A stretch of DNA of 64,000 nucleotides from Oxalobacteraceae bacterium OTU3CAMAD1 (GCA_024123915.1 CP099650.1:4402001-4466000); one strand, 5' to 3'. Shown: positions 1 to 14,458, numbered from the stretch's first letter. Numbers and translations are program-made. The notes: generated by a model not told the origin, from the sequence alone.

Positions 1-3931
<3,931 letters not shown>

Positions 3932-4016
3932 ATTTGGAGGATGGTTGATGCAGCAAGGCTGCGGATTAAAGGGCGATGAGGCATGAGGCTAATTCTTGCA
4001 GTGTTCCTTTGCGCGC

Positions 4017-4022
4017 ATTATA
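4017..4022 (-). promoter_or_regulatory. Likely -10 box of the purL promoter
   Basis: On the minus strand the sequence reads GGGTATAATGCG, a perfect TATAAT hexamer, 86 nt upstream of the purL ATG. No good -35 hexamer sits at 17 nt, so the call rests on the -10 and its position. I saw no PurR-like palindrome. Confidence 0.45.
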
Positions 4023-4207
4023 CCCGTTAGCAGCCTCGCCATACAGCGCCATTTCCACCCAAAAACTGCTGCCGAAGCAACATTTAACGACGGTTTGCCC
4101 CGGAAAAGCCCCACTTTCCCCGCCAAACACTTGGTTTCTGTAACATTTTTACTTGCCTTGGGGTATGCTAGACCGAATAAGCAGGGAACATAAGCAGGGG
4201 TTTCATC

Positions 4208-5848
4208 ATGGCGGAATATAGCGACTTGTCGGTGCTCATCGTCGACCCGAACCCGGGTATGCGCGGCAGCCTGCACAATATGCTGAACCAATCGTCGATC
4301 AGCAAGATCGAATACGCGGTCAGTTCCGGCACCGCCATCCGGCAGTTATCAAAAAAACCCTACGATATCGTGCTGTGCGAATACGACCTGGGCAACGGCA
4401 GCGGCGAGGCCAACGGCCAGGACGGCCAGCAACTGCTCGAAGACCTGCGCCACCATAAGCTGATCGCGCAGTGGACCATCTTCATCATGCTCACCTCCGA
4501 GGGCGTCTACAGCAAGGTCATCGGCGCGGTCGAGCTGGCGCCGACCGATTACATCCTCAAGCCGTTCACCGTCGATTCGCTGATGCAGCGCATCGGCCGC
4601 GCCGTCGAGCGGCGCGAGGTGTTCTGGCCGGTGTACCAGCAACTGGCCGCCGGCAGCATCCGCAAGGCCATCACCAGCTGCAAGGACGGCGAGGACAAGC
4701 ATCCCCGCTACGCCAACGACTACGCCCGCCTGCGCGCCGAGCTGCTGGTGTCCATCGACGACCTGGTGGAGGCCGAATTTGTCTACCAAACTATCCTGAT
4801 GACCCGCCCCACCGCCTGGGCCCACCTGGGCATGGCGCGCTGCCAGTTCGGGCTGCAGAAATTCGTCGAGGCGCAACAAACGCTGGTCGACCTGCTGGAA
4901 CAGCATCCGAAGTTCATGGCCGCCTACGATCTGCTGGCGCGCACCCACGAGGCGCTGGGCCAGCAGGAATCGGCCAAGAAGGTGCTGGAGGACGCGGTCG
5001 GCATTTCCCCCAACATGGTGCGCCGGCTGCGCCACCTGGGCGAGGTGGCGCTGGAGACGGGCGACGTCGGCGTGGCCGAGAAAGCCTTCAAGCAGGTCGT
5101 CGCCAAGGCCAAGTACTCTGAGTTCCGCGACCCCGAGGACCACGTCAAGCTGGTCAAGACGCTGGTCAAGAAAGGCGACGCCAACCAGGCCAGCGGCGTG
5201 ATCCGCGACATGGAACGCTCGCTGCGCGGCAACGCCAACACCGAGGCGTGCCGCGCCATCGCCGCCGGGCTGGTACAGGAAATGACGGGCAACCTGGCCG
5301 GCGCCGCCACCGAGTTGACGACGGCCGTCAACGCCATCGAGAACGCGCGCGGCCTGTCGACCGGCCTCAAGATCGGCCTGGTGCACAGCTGCCTGAACAT
5401 CAAGCTGGACCAGCAAGCGTCCAACGTCATGCTCAACCTGATGAACGATAACGATAGCGGCGTGACGATGGACGACGCCGTGCAAGTGTTCGAAAAGGCC
5501 GGCCGCCACGACCTGGCCGAAGGCATGGGCGAACAGATCAAGGTGCAGGTGGGCGAGCTGCTGGCCGACGCGGCCGCGATGCGCGGGCAGGGCGACCTGC
5601 GGGCGGCGGTCGACACGCTCAACGCCGGCCTGCGCAAGGCGCCGGCCAATATGTCGCTGCTGCCGGCGGCGGCCTCGGCGATGTTGAAGCAACTGGACGA
5701 TCTGGGTTGGGAAGTGCCGCTGGCCGAGCAATGCGCCTGGCTGCTGGAGCGCATGCGCAAGATCGACCCGGCCCATCCGTCGCTGGAAGCGCTGCAGGCG
5801 CAGTACTATCACACCCAGCGCAAATACGGTATCGCCACGACGGCGTAG
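4208..5848 (+). CDS. Response regulator receiver domain fused to TPR repeats
   Basis: This is a 546-residue cytoplasmic protein. Residues 1-130 form a CheY-like receiver: acidic pocket D13, T96-S97 of the switch region and K118-P119 are visible. The site that normally carries the phosphoacceptor Asp is E58 in the stretch VLCEYDLG. From about 140 to 540 the protein is helical and TPR-like (for example AWAHLGMARCQFGLQKFVEAQ and AAYDLLARTHEALGQQESAKKVLEDA). No DNA-binding or enzymatic output domain is present, so output is probably by protein contact, as known for TPR-containing regulators such as VieB of Vibrio. An AGGGG ribosome site lies 8 nt before the ATG. No kinase gene is adjacent on this strand. 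Partner and pathway are unknown. Confidence 0.85.
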   Translation: MAEYSDLSVLIVDPNPGMRGSLHNMLNQSSISKIEYAVSSGTAIRQLSKKPYDIVLCEYDLGNGSGEANGQDGQQLLEDLRHHKLIAQWTIFIMLTSEGVYSKVIGAVELAPTDYILKPFTVDSLMQRIGRAVERREVFWPVYQQLAAGSIRKAITSCKDGEDKHPRYANDYARLRAELLVSIDDLVEAEFVYQTILMTRPTAWAHLGMARCQFGLQKFVEAQQTLVDLLEQHPKFMAAYDLLARTHEALGQQESAKKVLEDAVGISPNMVRRLRHLGEVALETGDVGVAEKAFKQVVAKAKYSEFRDPEDHVKLVKTLVKKGDANQASGVIRDMERSLRGNANTEACRAIAAGLVQEMTGNLAGAATELTTAVNAIENARGLSTGLKIGLVHSCLNIKLDQQASNVMLNLMNDNDSGVTMDDAVQVFEKAGRHDLAEGMGEQIKVQVGELLADAAAMRGQGDLRAAVDTLNAGLRKAPANMSLLPAAASAMLKQLDDLGWEVPLAEQCAWLLERMRKIDPAHPSLEALQAQYYHTQRKYGIATTA

Positions 5849-5869
5849 CGCCATCCGGGCGGCACCCGC

Positions 5870-6019
5870 CTAGCGGTAGAAGATCATCGTTCCGGGAAAG
5901 TTGGACCAATGGGTGATCAGAAACCACGAGACAAAATACAGTCCGCACAGTACGAAAGCGGAAAATAGCGCCGCATTCGGCGATCTGCCCTCGCGCAATA
6001 TCCTGATGAGCGTTCGCAC
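5870..6019 (-). CDS. Small single-pass membrane protein, 49 aa
   Basis: This short frame starts with GTG at 6019 and has a good GGAGG (6025-6029) 5 nt before it. It encodes a basic N-terminus (MRTLIRILREGR), one hydrophobic segment of about 20 residues (residues 17-36) and a short polar tail ending FYR. The frame also extends upstream to a TTG overlapping the stop of the histidine kinase, but the ribosome site favours the shorter form. It lies directly downstream of that kinase on the same strand and could be co-transcribed. Function unknown; I recognise no family. Confidence 0.5.
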   Translation of the reverse strand: MRTLIRILREGRSPNAALFSAFVLCGLYFVSWFLITHWSNFPGTMIFYR

Positions 6020-6144
6020 TGCATCCTCCGTCAACCGTTCAAAAACGCAGCGTACGTCGCCTGTCGCCGCATCGACAAGCGGCGAATCGCCGGTATCGCA
6101 TCGCGGTGCCGACGGTATCGGATAGCGCGACCCGCAGCCCGGCG

Positions 6145-8265
6145 TCAACGGCGGTCGAGCACCAGCCGTACTTTGCGCGCCAGCGCGTGGCGCGTGTAGG
6201 GCTTGCCCAGCAAATCGAGGCCCGGGTCGAGCCGTCCGTCGTGGACGATGGCGTCTTGGGCGTAGCCGGAGGTGAACAGCACGGCCAGCGCCGGCAATTT
6301 GGCGCGCGCCCGGCGCGCCAGTTCCGGACCGCGCAGCGGCCCCGGCATGACCACGTCGGTGAACAGCAGGTCGATCGGCGCGCCGCTATCGACGATGTCC
6401 ATCGCGCCGACGGCGTCGTGGGCCTTCAGCACCGTGTAGCCCAGTTCGCTCAACATCTCGACGGCGATGTCGCACACCGCCTCGTTGTCCTCGACCACCA
6501 GCACCGTCTCGGTGCCCCCGACCGCCGCCTGGTCGCCCTCGCCCGCCGCCGGCGCCCGCGCATCTCCGGCCTCCAGGCTGCGCGGCAAGTACAGCCTGAC
6601 CGTGGTGCCCACGCCGACTTCGCTGGCGATGCCGACATGGCCGCCCGACTGCTTGACGAAGCCGAACACCATCGACAGCCCCAGCCCGGTACCCTTGCCC
6701 TCCGGCTTGGTCGAAAAGAAGGGATCGAAGGCCCTTTGCAGTACTTCCGGCGGCATGCCGCTGCCGCTGTCGCCGACGGCGATCATCACATAGTCGCCTG
6801 GCGTCACGTCGATGTGGGCGCGCGCATAGTCGTCGTCGAGCGCGGCGTTCTCGATGACGATGGTCAGCTTGCCGCTGCCGGCCATGGCGTCGCGCGCGTT
6901 GATGCACAGATTGAGCACGGCGTTTTCCAGCTGCGCGGTGTCGACGAAGGTGTGCCACAAGCCGTCGGCGATCCGGGTCTCGATGTCGACCTGGCCGTCG
7001 AGCGTGTGGCGCAGCATGTCCTCCATGGCGGCGAGCAGGCCGTCGATCCTGACCACCTTCGGTTCCAGTGCCTGGCGCCGGCTGAAGGCCAGCAGATAGC
7101 TGGCCAGCTTGGCGCCGCGCGTGACGCCGGCCAAGGCGCGTTCGACATAGCGCAGCGCGCCGTGCCCGGCGCCCAGCACGGCCGTCAGCAACTGCAGGTT
7201 GCCGGAGATCACCTGCAGCAGATTGTTGAAGTCGTGCGCGACGCCGCCCGTCAGCTTGCCGATCGCCTCCATCTTTTGCGCGTGCTGCAAGGCGGCCTCG
7301 GTGCGTCTGAGCGCGGCGGCGGCCTCACGCTCGGCGGTGCTGTCGCGGCCGATGCCGAGCAGGTAGTTGCCATTGAGGGCGCTGGTCCAGACGATATAGA
7401 CAAAATGGCCGTCCTTGTGGCGCAGCTGGATCTCCAGCCGCGACGAGACGGCCGCTGCGCGGATCGCGGCCACGCGCGCGGCCACATGATCGCGCTCGTC
7501 AGGGTGGACCAGCGCCAGGAACGGATGTCCGGACAGCTCGCCCTCCTTCCAGCCGAGGGTGCGCGTGAAGGCCGGGTTGACGGCCGCCACCGCGTCGTCG
7601 GCGTCCAGCAACAGCATCAAATCGCTCGACAGTTGCCAGATGCGGTCGCGGTCCTGCGTCAGCGCCGTCAGCTCGTCCTTGAGCGTGACCGAAAAGCGCG
7701 CCGCCTCGCGCATCGCCAGCACTTTTTCGGTGGTCTCGATGACGGTGTCGAGCATGCCGACGATGTGGCCGTGCTCGTCGAACACGGGGCTGTAGCAGAA
7801 CGTGAAATACGCCTGCTCGCTGGCGTCGCCACGGTTGACGACCAGCGGATAGTCTTCGATGAAGGTCGAGCGGCCCTGTCTGGTGAGCGCCCAGATCGGG
7901 TCCAGGTTGTCCCAAGCCTCTGCCCACACCTGCTGGAACGAGCGCCCCAGCGCGTCCGGCTTACGGCCCAGGATCGGGCGGAAGGCGTCGTTGTAGATCA
8001 TTACCTTGTGCTCGCCCCACACCAGGCAGGACGGGAAATGGGACGCCAACACCAGATTGGCGGTGATCCGCAACGACGGCGGCCAGCCCTCGATCGGCCC
8101 CAGCGGCGTGGCGCCCCAGTCGTGCGCGGCCACGCGCGCGGCCATCACGCCGCTGGGCGCGTACACCGGCGGGCTCGCGGGCCCGCGTTGGGGCCCGCCT
8201 TGGGGCCCGCCTTGGAGCCGGCCCGGGGGCCCGCTGTCGAGCGGGTCACTCAACCGGTTCACCAT
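6145..8265 (-). CDS. Hybrid sensor histidine kinase (PAS-PAS-HisKA-HATPase-REC)
   Basis: This is a 706-residue soluble hybrid kinase. After a Gly/Pro/Gln-rich leader (about residues 12-35) come an atypical PAS region (about 50-185), a second PAS (about 205-310), the HisKA dimerisation helix with H344 in GGVAHDFNN, and an ATPase domain with the N box [10 protein letters not shown] near 455 and G boxes DSGSGMP and [11 protein letters not shown]-terminal receiver carries D637 (FTDVVMP) and K688. No membrane segment was seen, so it probably senses a cytoplasmic signal. I chose the ATG at 8265, inside the end of the upstream oxoprolinase gene, which gives a 20-nt overlap and suggests translational coupling. 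No separate response regulator is adjacent; the built-in receiver may be the output or a relay. Confidence 0.88.
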   Translation of the reverse strand: MVNRLSDPLDSGPPGRLQGGPQGGPQRGPASPPVYAPSGVMAARVAAHDWGATPLGPIEGWPPSLRITANLVLASHFPSCLVWGEHKVMIYNDAFRPILGRKPDALGRSFQQVWAEAWDNLDPIWALTRQGRSTFIEDYPLVVNRGDASEQAYFTFCYSPVFDEHGHIVGMLDTVIETTEKVLAMREAARFSVTLKDELTALTQDRDRIWQLSSDLMLLLDADDAVAAVNPAFTRTLGWKEGELSGHPFLALVHPDERDHVAARVAAIRAAAVSSRLEIQLRHKDGHFVYIVWTSALNGNYLLGIGRDSTAEREAAAALRRTEAALQHAQKMEAIGKLTGGVAHDFNNLLQVISGNLQLLTAVLGAGHGALRYVERALAGVTRGAKLASYLLAFSRRQALEPKVVRIDGLLAAMEDMLRHTLDGQVDIETRIADGLWHTFVDTAQLENAVLNLCINARDAMAGSGKLTIVIENAALDDDYARAHIDVTPGDYVMIAVGDSGSGMPPEVLQRAFDPFFSTKPEGKGTGLGLSMVFGFVKQSGGHVGIASEVGVGTTVRLYLPRSLEAGDARAPAAGEGDQAAVGGTETVLVVEDNEAVCDIAVEMLSELGYTVLKAHDAVGAMDIVDSGAPIDLLFTDVVMPGPLRGPELARRARAKLPALAVLFTSGYAQDAIVHDGRLDPGLDLLGKPYTRHALARKVRLVLDRR
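8175..8230 (-). repeat. Short tandem repeat within the histidine kinase leader
   Basis: Three near-identical 12-nt units, TTGGGGCCCGCC or a one-base variant, lie head to tail. They encode the [11 protein letters not shown] stretch near the kinase N-terminus. Such a tract can change in unit number by slippage without shifting frame. Confidence 0.6.
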
Positions 8266-11200
8266 AGCCGCCGCCGCCCGGCGTTTCGATGACGAACACG
8301 TCGCCGGGCTGCATGTCGACCTTGCCGATGTGGCCCAGTTGCTCGACGCCGCCATCGGCGCGCAGCACGGTGTTGCGCCCAAGCGCGCCCGCTTCGCCGC
8401 CGGCCATGCCGAACGGCGCGTGGATGCGGTTGTTCGACAGGATAGCCGCCGTCATCGGCTCCAGGAAGCGCACCTTGCGCACGCCGCCGTCGCCGCCGCG
8501 CCACTTGCCCGCACCGCCGCTGCCCTGGCGGATCTCGTAACTGTCCAGCCGCACCGGAAAGCGGAACTCGAGGATCTCGGGATCGGTCAGCCGCGAGTTG
8601 GTCATATTGGTCTGCACCACGCTGGTGCCGTCGAAGCCCGGCCCGGCGCCGGAGCCGCCGCTGATAGTTTCGTAGTACTGGTATTTGGCGTTGCCGAACG
8701 TGAAATTGTTCATCGTGCCCTGCGCCGCCGCCATCACCCCCAGCGCGCCGTACAGGGCGTTGGTGATGCAGGTCGAGGTCTCGACATTGCCGGAGACGAC
8801 AGACGCCGGGTAGTGAGGATTGAGCATGGAGCCCGGCGGGATGATCACCTTCAGCGGCTTGAGGCAGCCGGCGTTGAGCGGAATCTCGTCGTTGACCAAG
8901 GTGCGGAACACGTACAGCACCGCCGCCATGCACACCGCCGACGGCGCGTTGAAGTTGTTGTCCAGCTGCGCCGACGTGCCGGTGAAATCGATCTCCGCGC
9001 CGCGATTGGGCTGGTCGACCCGCACCGCCACCTGGATCTGCGCGCCGTTGTCGAGCCGCAAGGTGTAGGCGCCGTCCTTGAGCGAGCCGATCACCCGGCG
9101 CACGGCCTCCTCGGCGTTGTCCTGCACGTGGCCCATGTAGGCCTGCACCACCTCCAGGCCGAAGTGCGCGACCATCTTGTGCAGCTCGTCGACGCCCTTT
9201 TGATTGGCGGCGACCTGCGCGCGCAAGTCGGCCATGTTCTGGTCCGGATTGCGCGCCGGATAGCGGGCGCCCGCCAGCAGGGCGCGTGTTTCGGCATCGC
9301 GCAGACGGCCGCCATCGGCGCCGTCGACCAATTTGAAATTATTGATCAGCACGCCCTCCTCCTCGATGCTGCGCGAGTCCGGCGGCATCGAGCCCGGCGT
9401 GGTGCCGCCGATGTCGGCATGGTGGCCGCGCGAGCCGACGTAGAACAAGATGTTTTGCGCCGCCTCGTCGAACACCGGCGAGATCACGGTGACGTCGGGC
9501 AAATGGGTGCCGCCGTTATACGGATCGTTGAGCATGTAGACGTCGCCGGCGCGCATCTTGCCGGCGTTTTCGCGCATGACGGTCTTGATGCTCTCGCCCA
9601 TCGAGCCCAGGTGCACCGGCATGTGCGGCGCGTTGGCGATCAGGTTGCCGTCGGCGTCGAAGATGGCGCAGCTGAAGTCGAGCCGCTCCTTGATGTTGAC
9701 CGAGTACGCGGTGTTCTGCAGCCGCAGCCCCATCTGCTCGGCGATCGACATGAACAGGTTGTTGAAGATCTCCAGCATCACCGGATCGGCGCTGGTGCCG
9801 ATGGCGCGCCGCTCCGGCAGCGCGGCCACGCGGCGCAGCACCAGGTGGTCGTGCGGCGACACCTCGGCCTGCCAGCCCGGCTCGACGATGGTGGTGGCGT
9901 TGGCCTCGGCGATGATGGCCGGGCCCTTGACGATGTCGCCGATGCGGGTGGCCGAGCGGTGGTACAGGCTGGTCTGGCGCCAGCGCCCGCCCGAGTACAT
10001 CGGCACCACGGCGTCGGGCATCAGGCCGGAGACGCGGCGCGGCGCCGGCTCGACGTTCTCGACCGGCGCGTCGGACTTGCCGACCGCCTCCACCGACACC
10101 GCCTCGACGATCAAGGCCTTGGCCTCCATCAGGAAGGAATAGCGCTTGCGGTAGGCGGCCTCGAACTGGGACTTCATGCTGTGCTGGGTATCGAACAGCA
10201 CGATCAGCGCCGAATCGGTGCCCTCGTAGCGCAGGTGCACGCGCCGTATCAGCGCGATGCGGTCGTCGGCCACGCCCTGGTCGTACAGGTCGTCGCACGC
10301 CAGCTCGCCCAGCGCGTCGAGGCGATCGACCAGCTCGGGTTGCAGCTGCTCCGTCAGGCGCGCCTCGACGGCGGCCTCGCGCATCGCGGTCTGGTCGGCA
10401 AGCCCCATGCCGTAGGCCGACATCACGCCGGCCAGCGAGTGCACGAACACCGTCTTCATGCCCAACGCGTCGGCCACCAGGCAGGCGTGCTGCCCGCCGG
10501 CGCCGCCGAAGCTGGTGAGCGTGTAGTCGGTCACGTCGTGGCCGCGCTGCACCGAGATTTGCTTGATCGCGTTGGCCATGTTGCCGACGGCGATCTCGAT
10601 GAAGCCCTCGGCGACCTGCTCGGCGGTCGTCTCCAGGCCGGTCGTGGCGGAGATGTGGGCCGCCAGTTCGCGAAAGCCGGCGCGCACCGTCTCGGCGTCG
10701 AGCGCCTGGCGGCCGTCGCCGCCGAACAGTTGCGGAAAATGCTGCGGCTGGATCTTGCCGAGCATGACGTTGCAGTCGGTGACGGCCAGCGGCCCGCCGC
10801 GCCGGTAGCTGGCCGGGCCGGGATTGGCGCCGGCGCTGTCCGGGCCGACGCGGTAGCGGCTGCCGTCGAAATGCAGGATCGAACCGCCGCCGGCGGCCAC
10901 CGTGTGGATGCTCATCATCGGCGCGCGCATGCGCACGCCGGCCACCTGGGTCTGGAACACGCGCTCGAACTCGCCGGAATAATGCGACACGTCGGTCGAG
11001 GTGCCGCCCATGTCGAAGCCGATCACCTTGTCGAAGCCGGCCAGCTTGCTGGCGCGGACCATGCCGACGATGCCGCCGGCCGGGCCGCTCAGGATGCTGT
11101 CCTTGCCCTGGAAGGCGCGCGCGTCCGTCAGGCCGCCGCTCGACTGCATGAACTGCAGGTTCACGCCCGGCATCTCGTCGGCCACCTGGTCGACATAGCG

Positions 11201-11854
11201 GCGCAGGATGGGCGACAGGTAGGCGTCGACGACGGTGGTGTCGCCGCGCGCGACCAGCTTCATCATCGGGCTGGCCTCGTGCGACACCGACACCTGCGTA
11301 AAGCCGATCTCGCGCGCCGCCCCGGCCACCCGGTTCTCGTGCTCGTGGTAACGGTAGCCGTGCATGAAGACGATCGCCAGCGAGCGCAGACCCTGGTCGT
11401 AGGCGGCCTGCAGGCCGGCGCGGGCGGCGTCGAGATCGAGCGCGGTGACGACGTCGCCGTGGGCGCCGATCCGTTCATCGATTTCGATCACGTGTTGATA
11501 CAGCAGCTCCGGCAGCACGATGTGGCGGTCGAACAGGCGCGGACGGTTCTGGTAGGCGATGCGCAGCGCGTCGCGGAAGCCGCGCGTGATGGCCAGCGCG
11601 GTCGGCTCGCCTTTGCGCTCCAACAGCGCGTTGGTGGCCACCGTGGTGCCCATTTTGACCGCGCCGATCTGCTCCACGGGGATGGGTTTGCCTTTGGGGA
11701 CGCCCATCATCTGGCGGATGCCGGCGATGGCGGCGTCCCGGTACAGTTCCGGATTGTCGGACAACAGCTTCAATGTGCGCAAGTGGCCGTCGGGCGGACG
11801 CGCCACGATGTCGGTGAACGTGCCGCCGCGGTCGATCCAGAATTGCCAATCCAT
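8246..11854 (-). CDS. Fused HyuA-HyuB 5-oxoprolinase / hydantoinase-type hydrolase
   Basis: This 1202-residue protein matches the fused architecture of ATP-dependent 5-oxoprolinases: an N-terminal HyuA half (about 1-680, opening [16 protein letters not shown] with the ASKHA-type phosphate motif, later [14 protein letters not shown]) and a C-terminal HyuB half (about 700-1202, with [12 protein letters not shown] and the glycine-rich [13 protein letters not shown]). Known members open 5-oxo-L-proline to glutamate using ATP. Substrate choice within the family varies, so hydantoin or another cyclic amide is possible. The ATG at 11854 is preferred to the upstream frame extension because the family begins at this motif. 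It overlaps the hybrid kinase gene downstream by 20 nt. Confidence 0.93.
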   Translation of the reverse strand: MDWQFWIDRGGTFTDIVARPPDGHLRTLKLLSDNPELYRDAAIAGIRQMMGVPKGKPIPVEQIGAVKMGTTVATNALLERKGEPTALAITRGFRDALRIAYQNRPRLFDRHIVLPELLYQHVIEIDERIGAHGDVVTALDLDAARAGLQAAYDQGLRSLAIVFMHGYRYHEHENRVAGAAREIGFTQVSVSHEASPMMKLVARGDTTVVDAYLSPILRRYVDQVADEMPGVNLQFMQSSGGLTDARAFQGKDSILSGPAGGIVGMVRASKLAGFDKVIGFDMGGTSTDVSHYSGEFERVFQTQVAGVRMRAPMMSIHTVAAGGGSILHFDGSRYRVGPDSAGANPGPASYRRGGPLAVTDCNVMLGKIQPQHFPQLFGGDGRQALDAETVRAGFRELAAHISATTGLETTAEQVAEGFIEIAVGNMANAIKQISVQRGHDVTDYTLTSFGGAGGQHACLVADALGMKTVFVHSLAGVMSAYGMGLADQTAMREAAVEARLTEQLQPELVDRLDALGELACDDLYDQGVADDRIALIRRVHLRYEGTDSALIVLFDTQHSMKSQFEAAYRKRYSFLMEAKALIVEAVSVEAVGKSDAPVENVEPAPRRVSGLMPDAVVPMYSGGRWRQTSLYHRSATRIGDIVKGPAIIAEANATTIVEPGWQAEVSPHDHLVLRRVAALPERRAIGTSADPVMLEIFNNLFMSIAEQMGLRLQNTAYSVNIKERLDFSCAIFDADGNLIANAPHMPVHLGSMGESIKTVMRENAGKMRAGDVYMLNDPYNGGTHLPDVTVISPVFDEAAQNILFYVGSRGHHADIGGTTPGSMPPDSRSIEEEGVLINNFKLVDGADGGRLRDAETRALLAGARYPARNPDQNMADLRAQVAANQKGVDELHKMVAHFGLEVVQAYMGHVQDNAEEAVRRVIGSLKDGAYTLRLDNGAQIQVAVRVDQPNRGAEIDFTGTSAQLDNNFNAPSAVCMAAVLYVFRTLVNDEIPLNAGCLKPLKVIIPPGSMLNPHYPASVVSGNVETSTCITNALYGALGVMAAAQGTMNNFTFGNAKYQYYETISGGSGAGPGFDGTSVVQTNMTNSRLTDPEILEFRFPVRLDSYEIRQGSGGAGKWRGGDGGVRKVRFLEPMTAAILSNNRIHAPFGMAGGEAGALGRNTVLRADGGVEQLGHIGKVDMQPGDVFVIETPGGGGYGEPVE

Positions 11855-11960
11855 GCATGCCTCAAAACGCCAAGTGAAGCGCCTATTGTAGTGTGTGGGG
11901 GGCGCGCGCGGAAGCGCGTTCCTACCGTGCCGAAACAAATATAGATGCTAAGATGGCACC

Positions 11961-13520
11961 ATGAACAGACTCTACTCCGTCGCCGAAATCCGCGCCATCG
12001 AACACGCAGCCGCAGCGGTCCTGCCGGACGGCGCGCTGATGCAGCGTGCCGGCCAGTCCGGCGCCAACGCGGCGCTCGACATGCTGCCGTTCTCCACCAA
12101 CCACGCCAAGGTGCTGGTGCTCGCCGGTCCCGGCAACAACGGCGGCGACGCGCTGGAGGCGGCCGCGCATCTGGCCTACGCCGGCGCCAACGTCACGGTG
12201 CTGCACTACGCGCCCATCGGCGAGCCCTCGGCCGAACGCCAGACGGCGCTCCAGCGCGCGCGCGTCAGCGACGTGTCGTTCGCCGATGTTGCCGATACCG
12301 ATAGTTACGGCGGTTCCGCCGATTCCACCGGGACGGCCGGCGGCGCCGAGGCGCTGGTGGCCGGCGTCGACTGGAACCTTGTGGTCGACGGCCTGTTCGG
12401 CATCGGCCTGAAGCGGCCGCTGGACGGCGCGATGCGGGCGCTGGTGGAAGCGGTCAACCTGCTCAAGTGCCAGGTGCTGGCGCTGGACGTGCCCAGCGGC
12501 CTGGACGCCGACACCGGCGCCATCGTCGGGCCGGACGGCGTGGCCGTGCGCGCCACGCACACGATCACCTTCATCGGCGACAAGCCGGGTCTGCACACCT
12601 GCGAAGGCCGCGATCACGCCGGCCTGGTGGACGTTGCGCGGCTGGAGATCGACGCCGCCCTGTTCCCGCCGGCCAGCATGCATGTGAACGACGTCAAGTT
12701 GTTCTCGCGCCATCTGCGGCCGCGCCAGCACAGTTCGCACAAAGGCAGCTATGGCAACGTGGCGGTGATCGGCGGCGCGCTCGGCATGGCAGGCGCGCCG
12801 TTGCTGGCCGCGCGCGCCGCGCTGCACGGCGGCGCCGGCCGGGTCTATGCGCTGTTTGTCGACGAGCCGCTGCCCTGCGACGCCGGCCAGCCGGAGGTGA
12901 TGTGCCGTGGCGCGGGCGATTTCGATCTGGAGACGGCGACCCTGGTGATCGGGCCGGGGCTGGGGGCGTCGTCGGCGGCGGCCGCGCTGCTGGGGCGCGC
13001 CGTCGCTTGCGATGGCGCCCTGCTGGCGGATGCGGACGCGCTCAATCTGATCGCGGCCACGCCGTCGTTGCGGGAAGCGCTGGCTCAGCGCAAACACCCG
13101 GCTGTACTGACGCCGCATCCGCTGGAGGCGGCGCGGTTGCTCGAGTGTTCGGTTGGCGAGGTCCAGGCGGACCGGGTGCTGGCGGCGCGCAAGCTGGCGG
13201 CGGCCTTGAACGCGGTGGTGGTGTTGAAGGGTTCGGGGACGGTGATCGCCGCGCCGACTGGCGGGGTGGTCGTCAATACCACCGGTAATCCGGCGCTGGC
13301 GACCGCAGGTACCGGCGACGTGCTGGCGGGGTTGTGCGGCAGTCTGATGGCGCAAGGCTGGCCGCAGTGGGAGGCGGCGCTGGGCGCCGTGTGGCTGCAC
13401 GGCATGGCGGCCGATGTGCTGGTCGCCGACGGCGCCGGGCCGATCGGGTTGACCGCCGGCGAATTGATACCGGCGATCCGGGTGGCGTTGAACCGGATGG
13501 TGCAGCACCACGGGCGGTAA
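11961..13520 (+). CDS. nnr: Bifunctional NAD(P)H-hydrate epimerase / ADP-dependent dehydratase
   Basis: This 519-residue fused repair enzyme restores hydrated NADH and NADPH. The N-terminal half (about 1-225) is the YjeF-N epimerase fold, with LAGPGNNGGDALEAA and the LDVPSGLDADTG segment. The C-terminal half (about 230-519) is the ribokinase-like dehydratase, with HKGSYGNVAVIGG, TPHPLEAARLL and the nucleotide-binding NTTGNPALATAGTGDVLAGL. Both catalytic halves look complete. It is divergent from the oxoprolinase gene, with about 106 nt between starts, and its 3' end runs into a palindromic repeat that separates it from the convergent ABC ATPase gene. Confidence 0.95.
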   Translation: MNRLYSVAEIRAIEHAAAAVLPDGALMQRAGQSGANAALDMLPFSTNHAKVLVLAGPGNNGGDALEAAAHLAYAGANVTVLHYAPIGEPSAERQTALQRARVSDVSFADVADTDSYGGSADSTGTAGGAEALVAGVDWNLVVDGLFGIGLKRPLDGAMRALVEAVNLLKCQVLALDVPSGLDADTGAIVGPDGVAVRATHTITFIGDKPGLHTCEGRDHAGLVDVARLEIDAALFPPASMHVNDVKLFSRHLRPRQHSSHKGSYGNVAVIGGALGMAGAPLLAARAALHGGAGRVYALFVDEPLPCDAGQPEVMCRGAGDFDLETATLVIGPGLGASSAAAALLGRAVACDGALLADADALNLIAATPSLREALAQRKHPAVLTPHPLEAARLLECSVGEVQADRVLAARKLAAALNAVVVLKGSGTVIAAPTGGVVVNTTGNPALATAGTGDVLAGLCGSLMAQGWPQWEAALGAVWLHGMAADVLVADGAGPIGLTAGELIPAIRVALNRMVQHHGR

Positions 13521-13541
13521 ATGTGTCGGCGGCTCGTAGAT

Positions 13542-13573
13542 GGCGGATTACGCTACGCTAATCCGCCCTACGT
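13542..13573. repeat. GTAGGGCGGATTA-family palindrome, copy 1a
   Basis: The unit GGCGGATTACG / CGCTAATCCGCC is an imperfect hairpin followed by CTACGT. It lies between the convergent 3' ends of nnr and the ABC ATPase gene and is the first half of an outward-facing pair with the unit at 13627-13662. Confidence 0.8.
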
Positions 13574-13626
13574 GCCTCCGGAGCGGCTCTCGCTTCAACA
13601 CCCCGGCGCCTGAAGCCACGTGTTAC

Positions 13627-13662
13627 ACGTAGGGCGGATTAGGCGGCACGCCGTAATCCGCC
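13627..13662. repeat. GTAGGGCGGATTA-family palindrome, copy 1b
   Basis: ACGTAGGGCGGATTA followed by a GC-rich loop and TAATCCGCC, the same unit as 13542-13573 in reverse orientation. Its location between convergent genes would allow the hairpin to act as a bidirectional transcript end. Confidence 0.8.
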
Positions 13663-13684
13663 AAGCGCCGCCAACGCCGTTTGC

Positions 13685-14458
13685 TTATACCAAGCGCCCG
13701 GCCGCGATGGTGATGGTGCGGCCGCAACGCGCCGCCATCGACTGGTCGTGGGTGACCAACACCAGCGTCGAACCGTGCTGACGGTTCAATTCGAACATCA
13801 ATTTGATGACCGACTCGCCGGTGGCCGCGTCCAGGCTGCCGGTCGGCTCGTCGGCGAACAACAGCGGGGGCTCGGTGACGAAGGCGCGCGCCAGCGCCAC
13901 CCGCTGCTGCTCGCCGCCGGACAGATATTTGGGATAATGCTTCAAGCGGCTGCCAAGGCCAACCCGATCCAGCATCGCCTCGGCCTTTTCGCGCGCATGG
14001 GTGGCGCCGCTCAATTCCAATGGCAACATGACATTTTCGACCGCCGTCAAATGCGCCAGCAACTGGAACGACTGGAACACGAAGCCCAGCTTTTCCTTGC
14101 GCAGCGCGGCGCGGCCATCCTCGTCGAGCGCGTAGATGTCCACGCCATCGAGCACCACCTTGCCCGAGCTCGGGGTGTCCAGGCCGGCCAGCAAACCGAG
14201 CAAAGTGGACTTGCCCGATCCGGAAGCGCCTACAATGGCAAGCGTCTCGGCTTTTTGCACGGTAAAATCCACTTCGTGCAAAATCGTCAGTTCGCCACTG
14301 GCATCGGCGACCCGCTTGGCCAGGCCGCTGACGGCGATGGCGGGGCTATCGAGCCGGGAGACCGGCCCCACGGCGGTCGCCGTGTTCGCCGTGTTATAAC
14401 CACCGCCGCCGGAACCATCCGGCACGAAATTGGAAGACGCTTTAGGGAAATCGGGCAT
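13685..14458 (-). CDS. ybbA: YbbA/LolD-type ABC transporter ATPase
   Basis: This is an ABC ATPase of the MacB/LolD export class. It shows Walker [11 protein letters not shown]-loop [11 protein letters not shown], signature [14 protein letters not shown], Walker B LLFADEP followed by the D-loop GSLD, and the switch His in LVTHDQ. Its divergent placement beside tesA is the arrangement of E. coli ybbA-tesA. In E. coli the permease gene ybbP follows ybbA. Here the downstream space holds only a repeat and the convergent nnr gene, so no permease is in reach. The ATG at 14458 gives 257 residues with a Gly/Ser-rich extension before [13 protein letters not shown]. The start is uncertain because this ATG overlaps the proposed ATG of tesA on the other strand. 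Confidence 0.87.
   Translation of the reverse strand: MPDFPKASSNFVPDGSGGGGYNTANTATAVGPVSRLDSPAIAVSGLAKRVADASGELTILHEVDFTVQKAETLAIVGASGSGKSTLLGLLAGLDTPSSGKVVLDGVDIYALDEDGRAALRKEKLGFVFQSFQLLAHLTAVENVMLPLELSGATHAREKAEAMLDRVGLGSRLKHYPKYLSGGEQQRVALARAFVTEPPLLFADEPTGSLDAATGESVIKLMFELNRQHGSTLVLVTHDQSMAARCGRTITIAAGRLV

Noticed and set aside
8006..11944. Plus-strand open frame of 1312 codons
   Set aside because: Antisense of the oxoprolinase gene; no recognisable domain and typical high-GC shadow composition.
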